The notes beneath the pieces were generated by a model. The model worked only from the letters and a program-made list of their open reading frames with translations. It had not been told where the DNA came from and searched no databases. Source: an uncultured Burkholderiales bacterium (GTDB lineage: Bacteria; Pseudomonadota; Gammaproteobacteria; Burkholderiales; Burkholderiaceae). Taken from it: 15,639 bases of DNA. Positions 1 through 7,131 of the stretch are shown here, piece after piece. Within the stretch, counting starts at the first letter, position 1; every line of letters begins with the position of its first letter. Both the position numbers and the translations under genes were made by a program. The DNA lies in NCBI GenBank assembly GCA_946480465.1, contig CAMLJY010000110.1, positions 1-15,639 of the forward strand, in the 5' to 3' direction.

Positions 1-657
1 ATCCGCGACAACATCGCGGAGGTGGGCGCGTTCCTCGGCCTCGTCGGCGGCACGCTGGGCAAGCTCGGCATGGACGTCAAGCTGATGATGCAGACCGAAG
101 TGGGGGAGGTCTACGAGCCCTTCGCGCATGGCCGCGGTTCCAGCAGCACGATGCCGCAGAAGCGCAACCCGATCTCCAGCTGCTACATCCATGCCGCCAT
201 CTCGGTGGTGCGGCAGCATGCGGCCGCGCTGATGGACGCGATGGTGGCCGACCATGAGCGTTCGACCGGCCCGTGGGAGATCGAGTGGATCGTGCTGCCC
301 GAGGCCTTCTGCCTGATGGCCGGCGCGCTGAAGCAATCGCGCTTCGTGCTCGAAGGGCTGGAGGTCGATGCGCAGGCCATGCGCCGCAACATCGACCTGA
401 CGCACGGCCTGGTGATGAGCGAGGCCGTGATGATGGGCCTGGGACCGTACATCGGCCGCGAGTACGCGCACGACCTGGTCTACGACATCTGCCGCGAGGC
501 GGTGAAGCAGCAGCGGCCCTTGCTGGACCTGCTGGCGGCCCACCCGGAGATCAACAAGCACCTGGATCGGGCCGCGCTGGCCAGGCTTTGCGATCCGGCC
601 AACTACCTGGGGCAGTCCGGCGTCATGGTCGATCGGGTGCTGGCCAGCCTCGGCTGA
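1..657 (+). CDS. Fumarase/aspartase-superfamily lyase, C-terminal part (adenylosuccinate lyase / carboxymuconate cycloisomerase-like)
   Basis: Only the C-terminal ~218 residues are in the window; the frame is open from base 1 and ends at TGA 655-657, so roughly the first half of a ~450-residue protein is missing. The family signature loop GSSSTMPQKRNP is encoded at 136-171; in this superfamily its serine is the catalytic base in elimination or lactonising reactions that act through a carbanion intermediate. The C-terminal segment (SEAVM, IGREYAH and a closing DP-NYLG motif followed by MVDRVL) matches the ADSL_C-type tail of adenylosuccinate lyase and of 3-carboxy-cis,cis-muconate cycloisomerase (PcaB). 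The cytoplasmic substrate cannot be decided from this fragment. The gene converges on the glycosidase array, has no visible link to it, and probably belongs to a different transcription unit entering from the left. The superfamily is certain; the exact enzyme is not. Confidence 0.88.
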   Translation: MRDNIAEVGAFLGLVGGTLGKLGMDVKLMMQTEVGEVYEPFAHGRGSSSTMPQKRNPISSCYIHAAISVVRQHAAALMDAMVADHERSTGPWEIEWIVLPEAFCLMAGALKQSRFVLEGLEVDAQAMRRNIDLTHGLVMSEAVMMGLGPYIGREYAHDLVYDICREAVKQQRPLLDLLAAHPEINKHLDRAALARLCDPANYLGQSGVMVDRVLASLG

Positions 658-710
658 GTCGGCTCCGGCAACGGCCACGGCCACGGCCAGGCCCTCGGCC
701 CTCCCGCGGC
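658..710. other. Short convergent intergenic gap, no clear terminator
   Basis: This 53-bp gap lies between the lyase stop codon and the stop codon of the acetylesterase read from the other strand. It contains short repeats of ACGGCC and GGCC and only 4-bp inverted arms. There is no GC-rich stem followed by a T-run in either direction, so I cannot call an intrinsic terminator although two transcription units end here. Confidence 0.6.
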
Positions 711-2675
711 TCAGCGCCGCCCGTAGCGCCGCCCCGCCGATTCCAGCGGCCATTCGTCGGTGCGCAGCGGTGGCAGCGGCAGGCCATCGCCGCCGACGAT
801 GTTGGCCTCGCTCGGGTTGTCGACCCAGGCATAGCGCGCGGCCACCGGGGCCGGTATGGCGGGGCTGTGCAGCACGATGCGGTCGCCATCGAAGCGGGCT
901 TCGGCCGGCATCCAGCGGCGGTCGGCGCCGGCCAGGTGGAAGCCGCGCAGCGGCTCGCCGCTGCGGGCGGTGCGCAGGCCGCCGGCGGTGGCGCCGAAGC
1001 GCAGGTGCAGCTCGCCGCCGCGGGCCTCGTGGCCCAGCAACAGCGGGCCGGTGGCGCGGTCCGGGCGCAGGCCCAGCTCGTGCAGTGCCAGCGCCGCCAG
1101 GCGGTGGCCGAGCGTGCGCTTGTTGCGCGGATGGATGTCGACCGCGTCGCCGACGTCGATGGCGGTGGCCATGCCGGTGTGGGGCAGGGCCAGGGCCGCC
1201 GCCTGGCTTGCGCGCAGTTCGGCCCAGCCGCCGGCGCCGGGCCGGTTGTTGGCCAGGGGTTGCCAGGCGGCGAGCTGGACGAAGAGGAAGGGCAGCCGGG
1301 GGTCGGCGAACTGGCCGCGCCAGTCGTGGATCAGGCGCTTGAAGCCTTCGGCATAGGCGGCCGCGCGCCCGGCGTTTTCCTCGCCCTGGTACCAGAGCAC
1401 GCCGCGCACCGACAAGCCTTGCAGCGGCGCGACCAGGCCGTTGTGGCCGAGGGCGGGTGCCTCGTTGGCGGCGGGGCCGGTCGGGGCCGCGACCTGCTCG
1501 ACACGGGCGCGCCACGGGCCGCCCAGCGGGACGCTGCCGGCCGCGGTGTCCAGGCGCATCGCGGCCGCATCGCCGTGGAAGCCGCCGTCGCCCCCGGTGT
1601 CGGTGACGCGCACGGCGATCCAGTTGGCACCCGGGCGCAGCAGGCCGGCCGGCACCGCGTAACGGCGCGGCTGCTCCCAGCCGCACTGGCCGCCGACACG
1701 CTGCCCGTTGACCCAGGTCTCGTCGCAATCGTCCACCTTGGCCAGGTGCAGCTCGGCCGCGCCGGCGGCCTGGGCGGCGTCCAGCTCGAGCCGCTTGCGC
1801 AGCCAGACGACGCCGTCCACGTTGGCCAGGCCCTGGCCTTCCCAATGGTGCAGCGCCTGCAGCGTGGGCCAATGGCCGTCGATGTCCGCGGCGGCGGACC
1901 AGCCGCTGGCGTCCACGTCCTGCAGCGGCAGGCCGGGCTGCCAGGCGGCGACGCGGTCGCGCGCGCGCTGGCGCAGCCCGGCGCCGAAGGCCTCGTTGTC
2001 GGCGGGCAGGGCCCGCACGGTGGGTGCGAGGTCGGGGTCGCGCAGGGCGGCGTCGCGGCTCACCCAGGTTTCCAGCATCGAGCCGCCCCAGGCGGTGTTG
2101 ATCAAACCGATGGGCACGCCCTGCACCGCCTGCATCTGCCGCGCGAAGTGGTAGCCGACGGCACTGAACTCGGCCACGCGGCCCGGCTCGGCGACGACCC
2201 AGGGCGCGGGCGCGATCTCGGCCTCGGGCCGCACGCTGGCGCGGTGCGGCACGCGCAAATGGCGCAGCTGCGCGTTCTGCGGCGAAGCGACTTCCTGCGG
2301 ACCGGTGTCGGTCTGCGCCAGCGGCCACTCCATGTTCGACTGGCCGCCGAGCAGCCAGACGTCGCCGATCAGCACGTCGCGCAGCTCGACCGTCTGGTCG
2401 CCGCTAACGCGCAAGCGGTGCGGCCCGCCGGCCGGCAGCGGCGCGAGCTGCACCTGCCAGCGCCCATCGGCGCCGACGCGGGCGCTGGCCCGGCGGCCGG
2501 CCAGTTCGACGGCGAGGGTCTGGCCAGGGGTGGCCTGGCCCCACAGGCGCAGCGGGCGGTCGCGCTGGAGCACCATGTGCTCGCCGAACACGTGGGCCAA
2601 GCGCACTTCGGCCTGGGCCTCGGTGGCGGATGCGGCCAGCAGGGCCAGCAGCAGGGGGAGGGCGGTCTTCTTCAT
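711..2675 (-). CDS. SASA-domain carbohydrate O-acetylesterase (sialate O-acetylesterase-like, CE20-type candidate)
   Basis: This 654-residue secreted SGNH-type esterase probably removes O-acetyl groups from plant polysaccharide or its oligosaccharides in the periplasm. Residues 1-22 form a Sec signal peptide (MKKTALPLLLALL, cleavage near AQA|EV). A short beta-sandwich (about 25-100) precedes the catalytic fold. The nucleophile block is GGQSNMEW with Ser113; WYQGEE follows at about 428-433, and the Asp-x-His pair lies in DIHP (Asp513, His515). Between the two halves of the catalytic domain, about 255-392 forms a jelly-roll insert resembling the GH2 sugar-binding domain, as seen in SASA esterases including xyloglucan acetylesterases of family CE20. 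It is the last gene of the array, 49 bp after the GH31 stop; no strong Shine-Dalgarno is visible. Xyloglucan as substrate is inferred from the neighbouring GH74 and GH31. Sialate esterase is a family label here: no sialic acid genes are nearby. Confidence 0.9.
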   Translation of the reverse strand: MKKTALPLLLALLAASATEAQAEVRLAHVFGEHMVLQRDRPLRLWGQATPGQTLAVELAGRRASARVGADGRWQVQLAPLPAGGPHRLRVSGDQTVELRDVLIGDVWLLGGQSNMEWPLAQTDTGPQEVASPQNAQLRHLRVPHRASVRPEAEIAPAPWVVAEPGRVAEFSAVGYHFARQMQAVQGVPIGLINTAWGGSMLETWVSRDAALRDPDLAPTVRALPADNEAFGAGLRQRARDRVAAWQPGLPLQDVDASGWSAAADIDGHWPTLQALHHWEGQGLANVDGVVWLRKRLELDAAQAAGAAELHLAKVDDCDETWVNGQRVGGQCGWEQPRRYAVPAGLLRPGANWIAVRVTDTGGDGGFHGDAAAMRLDTAAGSVPLGGPWRARVEQVAAPTGPAANEAPALGHNGLVAPLQGLSVRGVLWYQGEENAGRAAAYAEGFKRLIHDWRGQFADPRLPFLFVQLAAWQPLANNRPGAGGWAELRASQAAALALPHTGMATAIDVGDAVDIHPRNKRTLGHRLAALALHELGLRPDRATGPLLLGHEARGGELHLRFGATAGGLRTARSGEPLRGFHLAGADRRWMPAEARFDGDRIVLHSPAIPAPVAARYAWVDNPSEANIVGGDGLPLPPLRTDEWPLESAGRRYGRR

Positions 2676-2724
2676 CGGGATGGGGTCAGGTCTTGCTTTG
2701 CGTGCCGGCGTCCCGGCGTGTCAT

Positions 2725-5700
2725 TCAGGGGGTGCCTGGGCTGAAGTGCAACGCCAGGGCGCGGCCCTGGGTGTGCACGGTCTTCGTCTGCTCGGCCCGG
2801 CCCGGCGCTGCCATCAGTCGCACCTGCAGCTCACGCCGCTTGACCATGCCGGGGTAGCGTCCCTGCCGGGCGCCGACGTGCAGGGTGCGGCGCGCGTCGT
2901 CCCAGCGCAGCACGGTGGTGGCGCGCTCGCCGCGCTCGTAGGCGTAGGTCTCGCCGTCGTCCTCGTAGAGCGTGAAGTGGCCGTCCGCGCCGGGGTAGAT
3001 GCGGATCTCCCAGGGGGCGTCGGGGCGTTGGCCGGTGTGCTCCACCACCGGGCCCAGCGGCACGATGGACCCGGCGCGCACGTAGAGCGGGAACTCGTCC
3101 AGCGCATAGTCGCGCTCGACGCTGCGGCCGCCCGCGTGGCGCTGGCCGGTCCAGAAGTCGAACCAGTCGCTGCCCTCGGGCAGCAGCGTGGCCTGGCGCG
3201 CGTCGAGCCGGCGATGTGCCTCAGCCAACTCGCGCTGCTGGCTGGGCGTGCGCCAGGCCAGCCGCAGCACCCGGCCGCCGCCGTCCTGGAAGAACTCGAT
3301 GCGCAGCTTCAGCGCCTGGCCTGGCCGCAGCGTGATGCGGTGGCCGTTGAAGCGCGCGCCGCCGACCGCCCAGTCGTCGACGACGAGCTGGTCGTCCAGC
3401 CACAGCCGGAAGCCGTCGTCGCCCTCGACGCCGATCTCGTGTTCGCCGCTCTCGGCGGCGACGAGCTCGCCGGTCCAGCGCGCCGAGAAGCGGTTCAGGC
3501 TGGACAGGCCCGGCGGGATGCTGCCCAGCGGCGGGTCGGGCCAGTGGTGGTCGACCACCGTGTCGATGGTGCGGCTGGCGGGCTTGTCGAAGCTCATGCC
3601 CTCGAAGTACTCCAGCACCAGGCCGCGCTGGCCGTCCGGCGTGCGCAGCTGGGTCGCCGGCACGGTGGGCGGCGGTGGCAGCACCGGGTGGAACATCGGC
3701 CGCGTGATCGGCTGCACCAGGAAGGCGGGGCCGAACATGTAGGTGTCGTCCACCTGGCGCAGCGGCTTCTGGTCCGGGAAGTCCATCGCCAGGCCGCGCA
3801 TCATCGTGTAGCCCTCGTGCGTGCTGCGCCAGGCCAGGCCATACAGATAAGGCAGCAGCCGCATGCGCAGCTGCGCCGCGTGCAGCAGCGAACGGTAGAC
3901 CGCCGGGTCCAGGGCCTTGAACAGGTAGGGCTCGCGATCGACCGAGGTGCCGTGGATGCGGTAGACGGGGTTGAAGATGCCGAACTGGTTCCAGCGGGCG
4001 TAAAGCTCGCGCCAGGCCGGGTTGCGTTCGCCGCCGCCGAAGTTGACGAAGAAGCCGCCGGTGTCCTGGGTCCAGTAGGGCTGACCGGCCATCGCGACGT
4101 TCAGGCCGCCGGCGATCTGCGCCCGCAGCGCGGCCCACGAGGCGGTGGTGTCGCCCGACCAGGGCAGCGCGGCATAACGCTGCTGCCCGGCCCAGGCGGA
4201 GCGCGTCAGCGTCAGCACGCGCTTGCCGCTCTGACCGGCGGCACGCTGGCCTTCGTAGACGCCGCGCGTCGTGACCAGGCTGTAGGCATTGAGGTAGCGC
4301 GTGCTGTCGCCCATCGCGGTGCGCCCGAGGCGCTTGATGTCGGCCTCGACCTCGCGCGGGTCGTGCGCGGCGCCGCCCACCTCGACCTCGGTGCCGTCCA
4401 TCCACAGCGCATCGACGCCGACGTCGAGCAGGCCCTTCTTCACGTGCTTGAAGTAGATGCGGCGGCCTTCGGCGCTGAAGGCGTCGTAGATGCGCGCGCG
4501 CCTGGAGATCCAGTGCAGCGGCTCGAAGCGCAGGCCCTGGGCATCGAGCTCGCGCGCCAGCGCGGTGTCGTTGCCCACCCCGGGCCAGATCGACGCCATC
4601 AGCTTGACCTTGTGCTGGCCGTGCAGTTCACGCGCCATGGCGGCGGGGTCGGGGAAACGTTGGGCATCCCAGACCATGCCGCTCCAGTTGCCGTCCCATT
4701 CGCGGCCGTTCGGGCCGTCCTTCTCGCCGCCCCAGTACTGCCAGTCCTGCACGATGTAGTCGAGCGGAAAGCGCTCGGCGCGGAAGCGCCGCACCACGTC
4801 CAGCAGCTGCTGCTGCGTGTGGTAGCGCTCCTTGCTCATGAAGAGGCCGAAGGCGGCCCTGGGGAACATCGGCGCCGGTCCGGTGAGCTGTCGATAACCC
4901 GCAATCACCGCGTCCATGCTGCCGCCGGCCACCAGGTAGTAGTCGGCGCCGGCAGGCGCGCTCTCGGCGGTGAAGCTCATGCCTTCGGGCCGGTCGCGGA
5001 AGCTCATCTTCGAGTACAGGTCCCACAGCAGGCCCCAGCGCCGGGTGGAGACCATGAACGGCACGACGATGCCGATGTTGGTCTGCACCATCAGCACGTC
5101 GCGGCCGCGGTAGTCCATCACCGGCTCGTCGTACTGGCCGAGGCCGTACAGCGATTCGTCGGGCGTCAGCGTGAAGGTCTGCGTCAGCGCGTGGCTCGGG
5201 CTGCCGGCGATCTCGACGCGCTGCAGCTGGGTGGGGTCCTGGTCGCGTTCGCGCGTCAGCAGCCGGCCGTCGGTGCCGAAGAATGACAGTGCGCCGCTGC
5301 GCTTGTCCACGGTCACGCGAACGCCGGGCGCGGTGATGGTGAGCGTGCCGGCACGCTCCTGCACGCCGAACGCCACCGGTGTCGGGCGGGCCACGACCGC
5401 CAGGCTGGGCTGGCTGGTGTAGGCCTGGCCCAGGTGGGCCGCCACGCGCACGATCCCGGGGCCGTAGAACAGCACGCCCTTGGTCATGCCGCCGAGCTGG
5501 AACTGCACGCCTTCGGCGACGCGCCGCCAGGTGAAGGCGTCCGGCGTGGCCTCGGTGCGCGGGGCCTGCAGTTGGCCGGCGGCGTCGAGGGCCGAGGGCA
5601 GGGCGGATAGCTGTGCTGGCGCAGCGCCCGCAGGCGCGGCGAGCGGGGCTGCCGAGGCGCATGCCAGCAGCCCGACGAAGTTGCGGCGTTTCATGTCCAT
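2725..5700 (-). CDS. GH31 alpha-xylosidase with PA14 module
   Basis: This 991-residue GH31 glycosidase is predicted to release alpha-1,6-linked xylose from the non-reducing end of xyloglucan oligosaccharides by a retaining mechanism. The leader has a twin-arginine motif (KRRNFVG, residues 4-10) and a hydrophobic, Ala-rich stretch to about residue 26, so Tat export is likely; LLAC at 11-14 could also be read as a lipobox, but the hydrophobic part before it is very short. An N-terminal beta-sandwich runs to about 280, then the TIM barrel. The nucleophile is Asp435 in LWMDGTEVE and the acid/base is Asp517 in WSGDTT. A PA14 domain occupies about 693-818 (from EYFEG to LRLAW), after the barrel, followed by a C-terminal sandwich ending near 991. 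The WMDGTE block and PA14 module resemble xyloglucan alpha-xylosidases such as Cellvibrio Xyl31A rather than starch-active GH31. It starts 12 bp after the upstream stop. Met3 is an alternative start; neither has a good Shine-Dalgarno. Confidence 0.93.
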   Translation of the reverse strand: MDMKRRNFVGLLACASAAPLAAPAGAAPAQLSALPSALDAAGQLQAPRTEATPDAFTWRRVAEGVQFQLGGMTKGVLFYGPGIVRVAAHLGQAYTSQPSLAVVARPTPVAFGVQERAGTLTITAPGVRVTVDKRSGALSFFGTDGRLLTRERDQDPTQLQRVEIAGSPSHALTQTFTLTPDESLYGLGQYDEPVMDYRGRDVLMVQTNIGIVVPFMVSTRRWGLLWDLYSKMSFRDRPEGMSFTAESAPAGADYYLVAGGSMDAVIAGYRQLTGPAPMFPRAAFGLFMSKERYHTQQQLLDVVRRFRAERFPLDYIVQDWQYWGGEKDGPNGREWDGNWSGMVWDAQRFPDPAAMARELHGQHKVKLMASIWPGVGNDTALARELDAQGLRFEPLHWISRRARIYDAFSAEGRRIYFKHVKKGLLDVGVDALWMDGTEVEVGGAAHDPREVEADIKRLGRTAMGDSTRYLNAYSLVTTRGVYEGQRAAGQSGKRVLTLTRSAWAGQQRYAALPWSGDTTASWAALRAQIAGGLNVAMAGQPYWTQDTGGFFVNFGGGERNPAWRELYARWNQFGIFNPVYRIHGTSVDREPYLFKALDPAVYRSLLHAAQLRMRLLPYLYGLAWRSTHEGYTMMRGLAMDFPDQKPLRQVDDTYMFGPAFLVQPITRPMFHPVLPPPPTVPATQLRTPDGQRGLVLEYFEGMSFDKPASRTIDTVVDHHWPDPPLGSIPPGLSSLNRFSARWTGELVAAESGEHEIGVEGDDGFRLWLDDQLVVDDWAVGGARFNGHRITLRPGQALKLRIEFFQDGGGRVLRLAWRTPSQQRELAEAHRRLDARQATLLPEGSDWFDFWTGQRHAGGRSVERDYALDEFPLYVRAGSIVPLGPVVEHTGQRPDAPWEIRIYPGADGHFTLYEDDGETYAYERGERATTVLRWDDARRTLHVGARQGRYPGMVKRRELQVRLMAAPGRAEQTKTVHTQGRALALHFSPGTP

Positions 5701-5712
5701 GGGGTTGTTCGT

Positions 5713-7131
5713 TCAGGCCTGGCCGTTGTCGCCGCAGCGCACCAGGCGGGCACCGTGCGGCGGCACGGTGAGCGTTCGCGTGGCGGCCGGCAGCTCGGCC
5801 CGCGCCCAGCAGTCGCGTCGCGCATCGGGCAGCCAGGCCGGCAGGGGCGCCTGCCAGGGCGCGTCGCCGGTGTTGAGCCACGCGGCCCAGGTGCCTTGCG
5901 GGCCGTGGCACACGAAGCGGTGGCCCTGTGCCGTGCTGTGCCATTCGCGCGTGCCGGGCACGCGCAGCAGCGCCAGCACCTCGGGGTTGGTGACCAGGCG
6001 GAACGTCCAGTCGTCGAGCCGGCGCAGGTCGTTGCCCAGGATCAGCGGGCTGCGCGCGCAGGTCCAGGCGGTGAGCATCAGCACCTGCTCGTCGCGTGTC
6101 AGGCGGGTGTCGCGTTCACCGCGGCTGGGCGGTTCGCCGTCGAAGTTGCGCAGGCCGATCCTGCCCACGGGCAGCATGTCTGCATCGGGCCAGGCGCCGG
6201 GACGCGCATGCGGCGCCCACCTCACCAGGTTCACCAGGTTGTCGCGCAGCTGCGGCCAGGTGTCCCAGAAATCGTTGCACACCCGCCACTGGTTGGCGTG
6301 CGCCTGCAGGTGGACCGCCTGCTCCAGCAGCGACGGGCCGGGCGACAGGCTCAGCACCATCGGACGGCCGGTCGCATCGATCGCGCGGCGGATCAGGGCC
6401 ACCTCCTTGGCGTGATAGTTGGGCGCTGCGATGTCGTCGACCTTGACGAAGTCCACGCCCCAGTCGGCCAGCTGCGCGAACCAGGCGCGGTACCAGTCGA
6501 AGGCGCCGGGGTGCTCGGGGTTCACGCCGCACATGTCGGTGTTCCAGGCGCAGGTCGAGCCCGGGTTGGCCACCTCGTGGCAGCGCCAGCGGCTGCCGGC
6601 GATGGGCAGTTCCAGTCCCACCGCCTGGCGGGGGATGCCGCGCATGATGTGCACGCCGAAGCGCAAACCCAGCGCGTGGACCTGCGCGGCCAGCGGCGCG
6701 AAGCCGCGGCCGCCGGCCGCACTGGGGAACCGGTTGGGCGCGGGCTGCGGGCGGCCGTGGCCGTCCAGCACCAGCGGCGCGAAGGGCCGGTACCACGACG
6801 AGGTGGCGCCCACCTCGTACCACTGGATGTCGACGGTGGCGGTGTCGTAGCCGAAGGGCAGGAGGCGCTGCGCGAGGATGCGGGCGTTGTCCAGGATTTC
6901 CGCTTCGGTCACGCTGGCGCCGAAGGCATCCCAGCTGTTCCAGCCCATCGGCGGCGTCGGCGCCCAGGCGTGGAAGGGCAGCCCCGGTTCCGCGGTGGCG
7001 CCGGTGATGCGCGCCGACGCGCCGGCGGCGCCGGCCGCGTGGGCCGCCGGCAGGCCGGCCATCGCCGCCAGCCCGCCGCCGACCACGCCGCGCACGAAGC
7101 CACGGCGGGCGGGTTCGACCGTGGCGCTCAT
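5713..7131 (-). CDS. Divergent GH27 glycosidase (alpha-galactosidase or beta-L-arabinopyranosidase)
   Basis: This 472-residue GH27 enzyme has a twin-arginine leader (ARRGFVRG at about 8-15, cleavage near AHA|AG at 32). The barrel opens with PPMGWNSWDAF. The nucleophile is Asp232 in FVKVDD (the usual form is YLKYD), and the acid/base is Asp287 in WRVCNDFWD. A C-terminal beta-sandwich follows. The sugar-binding strand reads VDIQWYE, with Asp101 followed by Ile102, where the GH27 paralogue at 14085-15353 has Asp-Asp-Cys-Trp. Replacement of an Asp that contacts O6 of galactose is the recognised difference in GH27 beta-L-arabinopyranosidases, so terminal beta-L-Arap rather than alpha-D-Gal may be the substrate. 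This is inference from one strand of the active site. The start ATG overlaps the GH97 stop (ATGA, 7131-7128) and has GGAG 8 nt upstream, so translation is probably coupled. Confidence 0.9.
   Translation of the reverse strand: MSATVEPARRGFVRGVVGGGLAAMAGLPAAHAAGAAGASARITGATAEPGLPFHAWAPTPPMGWNSWDAFGASVTEAEILDNARILAQRLLPFGYDTATVDIQWYEVGATSSWYRPFAPLVLDGHGRPQPAPNRFPSAAGGRGFAPLAAQVHALGLRFGVHIMRGIPRQAVGLELPIAGSRWRCHEVANPGSTCAWNTDMCGVNPEHPGAFDWYRAWFAQLADWGVDFVKVDDIAAPNYHAKEVALIRRAIDATGRPMVLSLSPGPSLLEQAVHLQAHANQWRVCNDFWDTWPQLRDNLVNLVRWAPHARPGAWPDADMLPVGRIGLRNFDGEPPSRGERDTRLTRDEQVLMLTAWTCARSPLILGNDLRRLDDWTFRLVTNPEVLALLRVPGTREWHSTAQGHRFVCHGPQGTWAAWLNTGDAPWQAPLPAWLPDARRDCWARAELPAATRTLTVPPHGARLVRCGDNGQA
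7128..7131 (-). promoter_or_regulatory. ATGA stop/start overlap joining GH97 and GH27
   Basis: Read on the minus strand, ATGA contains the GH27 start codon (7131-7129) and the GH97 stop codon (7130-7128). This arrangement normally allows terminating ribosomes to re-initiate, and it fixes both the GH27 start and operon membership. Confidence 0.85.

Noticed and set aside
658..710. Possible bidirectional terminator between the convergent genes
   Set aside because: Only 4-bp GGCC arms can pair and no T-run follows on either strand.
273..2744. A plus-strand open frame of about 820 codons spanning the lyase end and the esterase
   Set aside because: It runs out of frame through the lyase and antisense to the esterase, with Arg/Ala/Pro-rich translation and no motif.
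2305..5286. A plus-strand open frame of about 990 codons opposite GH31 and the esterase
   Set aside because: Same compositional artefact; no recognisable protein and it overlaps the fully supported GH31 gene.
5656..5661. Lipobox reading (LLAC) in the GH31 leader
   Set aside because: The hydrophobic stretch before the Cys is only about six residues, and the leader continues as a normal Tat-type signal to an AxA-like site; lipoprotein status remains possible but unsupported.
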